Position numbers and translations under genes: made by a program
Notes under the pieces: model-generated
Told to the model about the DNA's origin: nothing
Seen by the model: the letters and a program-made list of their open reading frames with translations, nothing else
Database searches by the model: none
Part shown: in pieces, positions 27,747 through 36,194 of the stretch
Layout: each line of letters starts with the position of its first letter
Position numbering within the stretch: the stretch's first letter is position 1
Origin: Crateriforma spongiae
Lineage (GTDB): Bacteria; Planctomycetota; Planctomycetia; Pirellulales; Pirellulaceae
NCBI RefSeq assembly: GCF_012290005.1
Contig: NZ_JAAXMS010000003.1
Location: 682,001 to 746,000, forward strand
Length of the DNA: 64,000 nt
Reading direction: 5' to 3'

Positions 27747-29002
27747 CGCACTTCTCTTAGCAGTTGAATGTTCGTCATGGCAAAGTGGTCAGCGGGAATG
27801 GCGGGAAGTCGATCAATCGCAATTTGCAAATCCTGTTCCGGGATCTCGTAGCTGCATCGGTTGACGAGCACGTCGGTGGCCGCTTTCATTTGCTCGATCG
27901 CGATCCATTCGCCGGGGCAGCGGTGGTTCTGGTAGTGATCGCCGCCGCCTTGAGGTATCAAGGTGAATGGATTCCCGTCCCATTCGCGAAAACGGGATGG
28001 TCTGAACGATTCTGGCTGGTTCCAAGGACGTGGATCATGGTTGGTGCCGTATAGGTCCAGCAGCACCTTCCGACCGCTCGGAAAGTGGTAACCGTGCCAC
28101 TCGAATGATTCTTTCACCTTTGCTCCGGCAAACGGAAAGAATGGATAGTAACGCCGGACCTCCTGCACAAAGCAATGCAAATCATCCGGGGAGCCATCGC
28201 GAAGTTGTTCGCGAATCACAGGATGCTCGTTCAAGGCGTGCGCACACTGAACGATGTAAGCCGACACGGCGACCGTTGGACGCAAAATGTTGTTTAGCTC
28301 GACCGCAGCGATTTGAGCGTCGAGCAAGTTTCCATCGAGATCGCGATGGTTGGCGACGATGAATGCGGCGGTGTCTTCGAGGGGTTGATAGGTTCCAGCA
28401 CGAATTTGTTCGATGATTCCACGCAGCCAAGCCTCGTTGCGTTTGCGTGCGATCCTTGCCCACCAATGGTTTGGACCAATACTGCCTGCATAGTCAAAAA
28501 GCGCCGCCAGCTCGCTGGTCCTGCGATCCACATCGGCGGGATCGAGCGGCACGCCTGCCCACTGACAAACCGCTTCGGTGAGAACTTCCTGAGCCTGTCG
28601 GTAAAGCACGACCTGATCCATGCGTGACCATTGCAGAATTCGACGGTTCCAAATGTCACGAGCAAGCCTCGTCAGTCCGCCAATTTTGTCTTCGGTCAGC
28701 AACGACATGAACATCATCTTGCGATGACGATGGGCCTTGCCGTCCATGCCCTGTACCCCGCCGCGTCCGAACAAAGTCTTGGCGATTCGCGGCGGAGCGA
28801 CACCGACGCGGGTGAAACGCGAGGTGTCGTAAAACGCCTTGGCGGCTTCCTCGCCTCGTATGCAAATGACCTTTTGCAGCAACAGCCGAGTTTCAAATGC
28901 GTCGGTGTTGAACTTCTCGCATCGTGACGAAACAAAACGGTACGGATTGCGTGCGAGCGCAAGTGTGCTATCGAGTCTTGTTTCTACAGGCAGCTTGCTC
29001 AT
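27743..29002 (-). CDS. cypC: CYP152-family P450 fatty-acid peroxygenase
   Basis: A 419-residue cytochrome P450. The haem-binding loop reads PQGGGDHYQNHRCPGEW, the form of the CYP152 peroxygenases (P450-BS-beta, CypC, OleT), with the Cys as haem thiolate. The I-helix lacks the usual acid-alcohol pair and instead has NNILRPTVAVSA, where the Arg-Pro positions the substrate carboxylate in this family. These enzymes hydroxylate or decarboxylate fatty acids with hydrogen peroxide and need no reductase. It overlaps the thioredoxin gene upstream and the CDF gene downstream by 4-base ATGA junctions, an odd place for a lipid enzyme. It may consume peroxide or repair lipids under metal stress, which is inference. 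Confidence 0.9.
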   Translation of the reverse strand: MSKLPVETRLDSTLALARNPYRFVSSRCEKFNTDAFETRLLLQKVICIRGEEAAKAFYDTSRFTRVGVAPPRIAKTLFGRGGVQGMDGKAHRHRKMMFMSLLTEDKIGGLTRLARDIWNRRILQWSRMDQVVLYRQAQEVLTEAVCQWAGVPLDPADVDRRTSELAALFDYAGSIGPNHWWARIARKRNEAWLRGIIEQIRAGTYQPLEDTAAFIVANHRDLDGNLLDAQIAAVELNNILRPTVAVSAYIVQCAHALNEHPVIREQLRDGSPDDLHCFVQEVRRYYPFFPFAGAKVKESFEWHGYHFPSGRKVLLDLYGTNHDPRPWNQPESFRPSRFREWDGNPFTLIPQGGGDHYQNHRCPGEWIAIEQMKAATDVLVNRCSYEIPEQDLQIAIDRLPAIPADHFAMTNIQLLREVR

Positions 29003-29451
29003 CGTTGTTTCTCCACGGCTACATGATTTGATAGCGCGTCGAGTAGTTGCTCGTGGGTTTCGCTTCCCACAAGTCTTTGCACCTCGATGCCATCGACGAA
29101 AATCAATAGCATCGGATACTTGTCAATGTCATACTTTTGTTGAATGAACGGGTTCTCTTCAATGTTCAATTCGGCCACTTTCACATCTCCGGACAACTCC
29201 GATGCAAGTCGCTGTATCGTCGGCTTCATCGCGATGCAGGGCTGGCACCACGGTGCCCACATATCGACCAACACCGGGAGTTCGCTTTCAAGGACTTCAG
29301 CTTGAAACGAATCATCCGTCAACTGAATCGGTCCCGCGCTGGTCGGTGACGGAACTACATTCGTTGGCGATGAGTCGCGATCGCATCCGACGGTTAGCAA
29401 AACGAGAGCGATCAACGCGGCGGCGATGTGGTGAGTTTGGTGAAATGGCAT
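28999..29451 (-). CDS. Thioredoxin-like lipoprotein (WCQPC)
   Basis: A 150-residue protein with a lipoprotein signal (lipobox LLTVGC, near residue 22) and one thioredoxin domain. The active site is WCQPC instead of WCGPC; the cis-Pro loop (KYPMLLIF) is intact. It would be anchored in a membrane and reduce or shuffle disulfides outside the cytoplasm, where metals oxidise or bind Cys pairs. The ATG at 29451 is chosen since it begins the signal sequence. It heads the overlapping run thioredoxin, P450, CDF, P-type ATPase. Confidence 0.87.
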   Translation of the reverse strand: MPFHQTHHIAAALIALVLLTVGCDRDSSPTNVVPSPTSAGPIQLTDDSFQAEVLESELPVLVDMWAPWCQPCIAMKPTIQRLASELSGDVKVAELNIEENPFIQQKYDIDKYPMLLIFVDGIEVQRLVGSETHEQLLDALSNHVAVEKQR

Positions 29452-29547
29452 AGGTGGTTGTTGGCTTCCGACATTCGTTGGCCGACTGCCGCCGATGCGG
29501 AAGAAGTCTCCACATCGGCGGCGTATCAATTGAGAGTCGGTGTGAGA

Positions 29548-29895
29548 CTATTGCTTCGGTTTGGACGTGAACGTTCCGCTCGGCCCGACGAGCTTCACTG
29601 GTTCCTTACCGGCCTTCTCGATCGCTTTCCAAAGTTTCAACGGCGACGGGGTCGCGTTGCTTTTGGGAACGACGGTCGCGGTCTTGGATTTGACGTCCGT
29701 CTTGACGCTTTCGACGCCGGGAACTTCGTTCAACTTGGCCGCCACCTTCTTGGCGCAGTTCTCGCAGGTGAGAACCTTCAAGGTGATGGTGGTTTTGGTC
29801 GTCGAAGCACCAGCGGCATTGGCCACTCGGCTTTGGGCGGTCATGCAAACGGCAAAGGCGAACGTCAGGGCAAGGCAGAGGGAGGTGCGGTACAT
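29548..29895 (-). CDS. Exported single-HMA-domain metal-binding protein
   Basis: A 115-residue protein: signal peptide (1-28), then a heavy-metal-associated domain (about 35-110) with the copper/zinc-binding loop LTCENCAKK (C44, C47). It resembles MerP and periplasmic copper carriers. It is 96 bases upstream of the thioredoxin gene on the same strand and probably hands metal to one of the pumps. Reading from the ATG at 29895 gives a clean signal peptide; the frame stays open further upstream only as an overlapping shadow. Confidence 0.85.
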   Translation of the reverse strand: MYRTSLCLALTFAFAVCMTAQSRVANAAGASTTKTTITLKVLTCENCAKKVAAKLNEVPGVESVKTDVKSKTATVVPKSNATPSPLKLWKAIEKAGKEPVKLVGPSGTFTSKPKQ

Positions 29896-30079
29896 TTTCA
29901 GATTCCTTCCAGGTAACAGATTGTGGTTTTCAAAATGGTCAGTCCTTTCGGATGGGGGCTGAGTGTCACATGGCGATCTCCTTTTGAGTTGGGAGTTGGG
30001 ACGAAAGAGTGACTGGGAGCGAGCGTTTTCAACGGGCTGGTCGAAGCCACCACACCCCCAGCCACTTGGCTCGAGCAAA

Positions 30080-30442
30080 TTACTCGGTCGGTTCGGGCGG
30101 TTGGTGACCGGTCTTCGCTTCGTAACGTGCGACAAACTTTTCGGCGCGTTTGGGGCTGCAAATGAAACACTGCGACTCGGGACGCTCGTGCTCGTCGCAC
30201 CAATCGCCCGCTTCCTTGAACTCGGACACCAGCGTTTTGTCGCATCGGGGACATTCCTCCTCGGGCACGCCGTGTTCGACGCACCACCAACCACCGTGGC
30301 TGTGGTCCACGTTTGTGGCCGCGACGGGTTCCGCCACGCCCGGTTCGGTAGCAACGTCGTCGCTATTGCATCCTGCCAGTCCGATCGCCGCTGTTACCAG
30401 CAAACCAAACATCAGGCCGCGTCCATTCATCATCCAATTCAT
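30080..30442 (-). CDS. Lipoprotein with two WCxxH-CxxC modules
   Basis: A 120-residue lipoprotein (lipobox IGLAGC, C25). The mature part holds two copies of the pattern WCxEHxxPExxCxxC. Possible ligands are C54, H57, C64, C67 and C82, H85, C92, C95, the spacing being identical in both. One copy of the same module, and a degenerate second one, occurs in the N-terminus of the system C adaptor at 33727. The CxxH...CxxC arrangement suggests a small zinc- or copper-binding knuckle. It directly follows the system C permease (31-base gap), so it probably passes metal to or from this pump. Confidence 0.75.
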   Translation of the reverse strand: MNWMMNGRGLMFGLLVTAAIGLAGCNSDDVATEPGVAEPVAATNVDHSHGGWWCVEHGVPEEECPRCDKTLVSEFKEAGDWCDEHERPESQCFICSPKRAEKFVARYEAKTGHQPPEPTE

Positions 30443-30472
30443 CTTGTTCTCCTTCGGCTCAGGGCCGAATTT

Positions 30473-33400
30473 CTAGGGGGTGACCGTCGTCGGTTCGGAC
30501 CAACGTTGTGACTCTCGCTCTTGCGAAGCATCAAACTCCAGTCCGGCCTCCGGGTCGGTCGGTTCTTCCGGCTCAAGACAATGACCGTCATCGTCTCCTC
30601 CATCGTCATCGTGGCTCTCGGTGGGCATGTTGAAGACCACGTAAAGCACACGAAGTACAAGCAGGCTCATGATCATGGCGCTGCAAACGCCACCGATCAC
30701 GACCGTCGCCAGCGGTCGTTGCACTTCCGCTCCCATGCCCGTGCTGAAGGCCATCGGCACAAAGCCGAGGCTGGCCACCAACGTGGTCATCAGGATCGGA
30801 CGCAATCTTGTCATTGCCGCTTCCTCGACGGCTTCATCCAGCGAACGCCCACGCCGTCGCAGTTGTCGGATCGTTGAAACCAGCAGCATGTCATCGAGCA
30901 CCGCAACGCCGGACAAGGCGATGAAGCCAACAGCGGCCGAAATCGAAAACGGCATGTCGCGAATCCACAACGCCAGCACGCCGCCGATCCATGCGAAGGG
31001 AACGCCCGTGAACACACGAAACGAGTCGATCCAGTTGCGGTACGTTGTGTAGAGCAATGCCAAGATCAACAGCAGCGCGATCGGCACGACGATCATCAAC
31101 CGCGTCTGTGCTCGCTCGAGGTTTTCAAACTGCCCACCCCACTCGATGCGATAGCGACCGGCGGGCAATTGAACCTTGGCATCGACGACTTGCTGTGCCT
31201 CGGCGACGAAACTGCCAAGGTCGCGGCCACGCACATTCGCCTCGATCGTGATGCGACGTTGATACCAGTCGCGTTTGATCGTGTTGAAACCTTCCACACG
31301 CTCGATCGAGGCCAGACGCGAAAGCGGAATGCGTTGGCCCGACGGCGTCGCGACCAAAATTTCACCGATGGCTTCCGGGTCAGACCTTGCTTCTTCTGGC
31401 AATCGAATCACCAACGGAAATCGCAGTTGCCCTTCGTAGACTTCGCCGACATGATTGCTTCCCAAGGAGCGGACGATGTTCATCACCGTGCTGGCGGGGA
31501 TACCGTAGCGAGCGATCTGATCCTGTTTGACTTGAATTTGCAAAACCGGCTGACCTGATATCTGCTCGATCTTCACGTCCGAAGCCCCGGCAATCGAATT
31601 CAATGCCCGTTCAATCTCGATTGCTTTCTCGTTCATCAGATCGAGATCATCGCCGTACAGGATTGCCGCGACGTCCGAGCGAACGCCCGAGATCATCTCG
31701 TTCATTCGCATCTCAATCGGTTGCGACAACGCCAAACGCGGCCCCGGCAAATCGCGAAGCTCCCGTTGCACCAGAGTCGTCAGTTCCTCTTGCGTTTCCG
31801 CCCGCGTCCATTGCTCGCGGGGATGCAGCGTGATGAACAGGTCGGTAAGTTCAGTCCCCATCGGATCGGTGGCGACTTCGGCGGTCCCGATGCGGCTCCA
31901 AACTTGGTTGACTTCGTCAGGGAACTTTTCCAGTAGCACCTGCTCCATCCGCGTGTTGTAACGCATGGATTCTTCAAGCGGCGTGCCCGCCAAACGCACA
32001 ACATTGAGCGTAATGGCTCCTTCGGAAAGTCGAGGCACGAACTCGCTGCCGAGGTTAGGTGCGACGAGGGTGAAAACGCTGACCAACAACAGCACGGCCG
32101 AACCAATCACGAACGCCTTGTGATGCATGGTGAACCGCAGCACCGGGGCGTACAGCCATTTCAGAACGCGGATCAACCAAGGTTCCGTTTCCTTGATGTT
32201 TTTGGGCAAAAAGATGCTCGCCAAAACGGGCATCAACGTCAGCGAAAGAATCATCGAACCGGCGAGTGCCATGATGACGGTCAACGCCATCGGCCTAAAC
32301 AGTTTTCCTTCGATGCCTTCCAGGGTCAGGATCGGCAAATAGACGATCATGATGATCAGTTCGCCAAACATCGTCGGCTTGCGAACTTCAATGGCTGCAT
32401 CGCGAATAATCTCCAAGCGGCTCTTACCGTCCCGGTTGTGTGCTAAATGCCGCACGCAGTTCTCGATCATCACGACACTGCTATCGACAACCAATCCAAA
32501 GTCGATCGCACCGAGACTGAGCAAACTCGCGGCGATGCCAAACTTCAACATTCCCGAGAACGCGAACAGCATCGACAACGGAATCGCCAAAGCCACGATC
32601 AACCCGGCTCGCAAATTGCCAAGAAAAATGAACAGGATGGCGATGACCAGCAGGCCGCCCTCAAACAAGTTTTTCTGCACGGTATGGATGACGTGGTCGA
32701 TCAGTTCCGTCCGATCGTAGACCGTTTGAATCGTTACACCGGCAGGCAGGGTTTCCTTAATCTGTTCGAGCTTTTCCTTCAGTGCCCATGTGACCTCGTC
32801 ACTGTTCTCGCCCATCAGCATGAAACCGAGACCCAGCACGGCTTCGCCTCGACCGTTGGCCGTGACCGCACCACGACGAATCTCGTGACCGATCTGTACC
32901 TCGGCCACGTCGCGAACACGAACCGGCACACCGTCTTTGGCCGTGACGATGACTTCTTCGATTTGTGCAATGTTCACCGTCCGACCAACACCGTGGACCA
33001 ACAGCATCTCACTGCCATCGGTCACCGTACCGCCGCCGACGTTTTCGTTGTTCTCCTGAATTGCCTCGCTGACTTGCTCGAACGTCAGTCCGTATTTGAG
33101 CAGTAGGTCCGGGTCGATCCGCACCTGATACTGTTTTTCATATCCGCCCCAACTGTTGACTTCCGCCACGCCACGCACCGAACGAAGCTGAGGCTTGATG
33201 ACCCAGTCATGAATCGTGCGGAGTTCGGTCAATTGCTTGACGCGTTGCTCTCGCGACACCTGCGAAAGATCAACACCGTCATTGACCACGACGTAGTGAA
33301 AGACCTCACCCAGCCCAGTCGATACAGGCCCCATTTGGGGCCGCCCAATTCCGTCGGGTAATTCGACTGTGGAAAGCCTTTCGTTGATCAATTGCCGAGC

Positions 33401-33715
33401 GAAGTAGATGTCGATGTCATCGTCAAAGATGACCACGACTTGCGACAACCCGAACTTGGAAATCGAGCGCAGTTCGTGCAGTCCCGGCAAACCGCTAATG
33501 GCTTGCTCGACGGGAAAGGTGATTTGGCGTTCAATCTCTTCGGAGGCCAGTGACGGCGCAACCGTGTTGATTTGAATCTGTACCGGAGTCGTATCGGGAA
33601 ATGCGTCAATGTCGAGTTGTTGCAGCGAGAAACCGCCGACAACCGCAAACAACAACGCCGTCACAATCACCATTCCGCGGTGCTTGAGCGAAAAATCAAT
33701 GAGCCAATTAAGCAT
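30473..33715 (-). CDS. czcA: CzcA-like heavy-metal RND efflux permease (system C)
   Basis: A 1080-residue RND permease of near-standard length. Helix 4 carries GAIDFGLVVDSSVVMIEN (near 400), the DFG-x3-D-x6-EN form of the HME1 group that exports Co, Zn and Cd. The porter loop is EMISGVRSDVAAILYGDD. Unlike the permeases of systems A, B and D it has no extra hydrophobic block between helices 6 and 7. The C-terminal tail is acidic and His-containing (ESHDDDGGDDDGH), which might sense metal in the cytoplasm. The adaptor gene ends 11 bases upstream, so both are in one operon. Confidence 0.92.
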   Translation of the reverse strand: MLNWLIDFSLKHRGMVIVTALLFAVVGGFSLQQLDIDAFPDTTPVQIQINTVAPSLASEEIERQITFPVEQAISGLPGLHELRSISKFGLSQVVVIFDDDIDIYFARQLINERLSTVELPDGIGRPQMGPVSTGLGEVFHYVVVNDGVDLSQVSREQRVKQLTELRTIHDWVIKPQLRSVRGVAEVNSWGGYEKQYQVRIDPDLLLKYGLTFEQVSEAIQENNENVGGGTVTDGSEMLLVHGVGRTVNIAQIEEVIVTAKDGVPVRVRDVAEVQIGHEIRRGAVTANGRGEAVLGLGFMLMGENSDEVTWALKEKLEQIKETLPAGVTIQTVYDRTELIDHVIHTVQKNLFEGGLLVIAILFIFLGNLRAGLIVALAIPLSMLFAFSGMLKFGIAASLLSLGAIDFGLVVDSSVVMIENCVRHLAHNRDGKSRLEIIRDAAIEVRKPTMFGELIIMIVYLPILTLEGIEGKLFRPMALTVIMALAGSMILSLTLMPVLASIFLPKNIKETEPWLIRVLKWLYAPVLRFTMHHKAFVIGSAVLLLVSVFTLVAPNLGSEFVPRLSEGAITLNVVRLAGTPLEESMRYNTRMEQVLLEKFPDEVNQVWSRIGTAEVATDPMGTELTDLFITLHPREQWTRAETQEELTTLVQRELRDLPGPRLALSQPIEMRMNEMISGVRSDVAAILYGDDLDLMNEKAIEIERALNSIAGASDVKIEQISGQPVLQIQVKQDQIARYGIPASTVMNIVRSLGSNHVGEVYEGQLRFPLVIRLPEEARSDPEAIGEILVATPSGQRIPLSRLASIERVEGFNTIKRDWYQRRITIEANVRGRDLGSFVAEAQQVVDAKVQLPAGRYRIEWGGQFENLERAQTRLMIVVPIALLLILALLYTTYRNWIDSFRVFTGVPFAWIGGVLALWIRDMPFSISAAVGFIALSGVAVLDDMLLVSTIRQLRRRGRSLDEAVEEAAMTRLRPILMTTLVASLGFVPMAFSTGMGAEVQRPLATVVIGGVCSAMIMSLLVLRVLYVVFNMPTESHDDDGGDDDGHCLEPEEPTDPEAGLEFDASQERESQRWSEPTTVTP

Positions 33716-33726
33716 CCGTGCTCTCC

Positions 33727-35424
33727 CTATTCAGCGACGCAGTCGCAGCCTGCACCAAGATTGTTTTTCAGTAACTGCGCCTTCAGCACGTCGCTACCAG
33801 CGGTCGCGATGACCTCGCCGGGCAAGACACCGGAGATGATTTCCGTGATGTCGCCGTTTTGGGCACCCAATCGAACCGAGCGGACGTGGAACAGCTTGTA
33901 GCTGTCGGGGCCGGAGAAATAATCCTTGTCGCGAACAAAGACGACTTGGCAACAGCCTTCCCAATGTGACGCTCCGGTCGGAATGACAATCGCATCGGCT
34001 TCCTCACGCAGGACGATCTCTCCCATGCCGAATGTCTCGTTTCGAAGCCGCCCGCCGTCATTGGCCAGAACCGCCCGCACTTCCAACATGCGAGTGTCTT
34101 GATCGGCCGATGTGTCGATCCAGTCCAGCACGCCTTCGACGACCTGACGACTGCCATCGGGTGCGAACCGGATGCGTTGCCCGATCGCCAATTGGTCCAT
34201 GTTTTCCAGCGGCACGCTCAGTTGCAGCCACATCTGGCGAGTGTTACCGATTTGAAATAGCATCCGCGACGGATTGACCACCTCGCCCGGCGTCACGGTT
34301 CGCTCGATGACGATCCCATCCATCGGCGACGCAAGCGGTAGCAGATTGGCAGTGTCGCTTTGTGCGTCGAGTTGCGAGCGGATTGACGAAGGAATACCGA
34401 TGAAACGCAATTCATCGAGCACCTGTTGTTCGTCCATTCCCCGAAGCCGTTTGACGTCAACCGGCAACCCCAGATTCCGCAACGATTGCTCCGCACTCAA
34501 GACATCCGCACGTGCTTTAGCCAGCGCCGCCTCTGCATCCAGAACTCTCGCCCCCGCAATCGCGCTTCGTGCCTTGGTCAAACGCGATACGTTCTGTTGT
34601 TGCAACTTCTCTTCGGCGAGCGAACGCAGCAGCGAGGTTTTTAATTCCCCGACTTCGACCGCGTCGACGACCACCAACACTTCGCCCTTGGAGACTTTGT
34701 CCCCCACATTCTTGAAAACTCTCCAAACGCTGCCCGGCACGCGAGACGCCAGTTTGGCTTGCCGCGTCGGGTCGTAGACAATTTCACCATTGCCAGAAAT
34801 CGACTCCACAATCGGATGCCGCTCAACCAGTTCGACATCAACGCCCGCCTGCATCACAGCTTCAATCGACGCGAACTGAATCCGCGTTTGGTAGATCTTG
34901 CAGCCGCTGTTGTTTTCCTTGCGCGGGGCAATCGCCAACGCACGGGCCGCACGCTGCAAGTCCGCCGCAAGCTCGCCCCGCGATGGCGGCTGCTTGAGTT
35001 GCGCGACATCGGGATGATCCAGCACGCAGTTGTGAACGCCATGATCCGAACACCAACCGTAGTCCGGTCCTTTGGGCATCAACGTCGGATCGCACTCGAC
35101 GCAAATGGACTCCGGCACCGCGTGTTCCTCACACCAATCATCGACAACCGGTTCGACTTCGCCGGTTAACGCGGCGAATTTGGGAATCCGCCAATCGTTG
35201 TGATGCCCATACCAAAACACGGCAGCGAAACCGGCCAGAACCAGCGTCGGTCCGATACTACCGAGCACGAACGAGATACCGCGGCGAACGGGACCGCGAG
35301 GTTTTGATTTCCCGTCCTGAGTAATTTCAGTTTTGGCGTCTGGAACCTTGTGTCCGTTGACGGACGGCTTCACGGGTTCTTGCCGAGGATTTTTTCTCGG
35401 CGCATGGGGAATCGGATGACTCAT
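33727..35424 (-). CDS. CzcB-like adaptor with WCxxH metal module (system C)
   Basis: A 565-residue membrane-fusion protein. A basic Pro-rich N-terminus precedes a membrane helix (about 52-72). After it come one WCEEHAVPESICVEC module (C98, H101, C108, C111) and a shorter WCSDHGVHNC unit, then the hairpin and barrel domains. The C-terminus ends GAGCDCVAE with a CDC motif. The first module is the same as that of the lipoprotein at 30080. The ATG at 35424 is preferred; the upstream extension carries Cys-rich non-signal sequence. The 11-base gap to the permease gene shows an operon. Confidence 0.88.
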   Translation of the reverse strand: MSHPIPHAPRKNPRQEPVKPSVNGHKVPDAKTEITQDGKSKPRGPVRRGISFVLGSIGPTLVLAGFAAVFWYGHHNDWRIPKFAALTGEVEPVVDDWCEEHAVPESICVECDPTLMPKGPDYGWCSDHGVHNCVLDHPDVAQLKQPPSRGELAADLQRAARALAIAPRKENNSGCKIYQTRIQFASIEAVMQAGVDVELVERHPIVESISGNGEIVYDPTRQAKLASRVPGSVWRVFKNVGDKVSKGEVLVVVDAVEVGELKTSLLRSLAEEKLQQQNVSRLTKARSAIAGARVLDAEAALAKARADVLSAEQSLRNLGLPVDVKRLRGMDEQQVLDELRFIGIPSSIRSQLDAQSDTANLLPLASPMDGIVIERTVTPGEVVNPSRMLFQIGNTRQMWLQLSVPLENMDQLAIGQRIRFAPDGSRQVVEGVLDWIDTSADQDTRMLEVRAVLANDGGRLRNETFGMGEIVLREEADAIVIPTGASHWEGCCQVVFVRDKDYFSGPDSYKLFHVRSVRLGAQNGDITEIISGVLPGEVIATAGSDVLKAQLLKNNLGAGCDCVAE

Positions 35425-35594
35425 TGGAAAACCTTGCTGGCTAGAGACGGTGCAAGCAGCGCACGCAACAACCGCGAGCGCATACAACGACTAAAATCGC
35501 AGCCAACCAGAAGGGAGAACCCAAGCGCGAAAATCCGTAGCCGGAATTACAAACCGAGTTCGCCGGTCAGCAGACGAAGTGACCTAGTCGCGGC

Positions 35595-35993
35595 TCAGAG
35601 CAGCCAAGAAGAGTGCGCAACGCGCACCGAGCGACCCGTCAAGAGATTGAATGGACGTGGTTGATGCTCGAATCGAGAAACCAAGACCTCAGAGAGATCA
35701 AGCGACTCCAATTTCAGCGGAGCGAGATCCAAGGCGAGCTGAAAATCAGCAATCGTTCGGTGGTTCAGCTCAGGCGTGACCTGGCACTCACATCCCGTTT
35801 CGCAAGGGCAAGGCGATTCCACCGGTGGAACGCTATCGTCATCACAAGGCGCGTTCTGTTCACCAGAACAACCACAAGAATGATGCACAACTGCCACATC
35901 GCTCACAAAACGATCATCAGACCCACCCAGGCAAAACACCGGGCACGCGACAACTCGCAATGCGATAAACGATAGTAAAAGCAGCCGAAACAT
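35595..35993 (-). CDS. Secreted Cys-rich protein upstream of efflux system C
   Basis: A 132-residue exported protein: signal sequence (1-17, LLLLSFIALRVVAC), then Cys-rich stretches (SCGCSGEQNAPC, SPCPCETGCEC), then a Cys-free C-terminal half with alternating hydrophobic residues. The CxC followed by a hydrophobic segment also appears in the proteins at 13330 and 22653, which hold the same position in front of systems A and B, though the sequences hardly align. A palindromic operator-like site lies upstream at 36040. Metal buffering or sensing in the periplasm is inferred. Confidence 0.6.
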   Translation of the reverse strand: MFRLLLLSFIALRVVACPVFCLGGSDDRFVSDVAVVHHSCGCSGEQNAPCDDDSVPPVESPCPCETGCECQVTPELNHRTIADFQLALDLAPLKLESLDLSEVLVSRFEHQPRPFNLLTGRSVRVAHSSWLL

Positions 35994-36039
35994 CGTGTCA
36001 GTTGGTTCTTCTTAATAGGTAGGCCATTAAAAAGATTGT

Positions 36040-36055
36040 AGGCTACAACTAGCCT
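36040..36055. promoter_or_regulatory. Palindromic operator-like site next to a -10 element
   Basis: AGGCTA-CAAC-TAGCCT is a perfect 6+4+6 palindrome. On the minus strand it runs directly into TACAAT, a good -10 hexamer (36036-36041), about 45 bases before the ATG of the Cys-rich gene at 35993. A repressor bound here would block that promoter. No -35 match was clear. Confidence 0.45.
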
Positions 36056-36194
36056 TGCGACCAGTCCAGTTTATCGGCAAATGCTTGCCGCGTTGTTCTG
36101 TCATTCTTGCATGGCCAGCCGCAAATCAAGCAATTCGCATACCAACACGCCCACTTGGGAGTCTGATTAACCCAGCTTCACTGCCCATCTTCCC

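Noticed and set aside
29896-30354. Extension of the HMA-domain gene upstream to a 268-residue frame
   Set aside because: The added part lies over the lipoprotein gene at 30080 in another frame and hides a clean signal peptide that begins at 29895.
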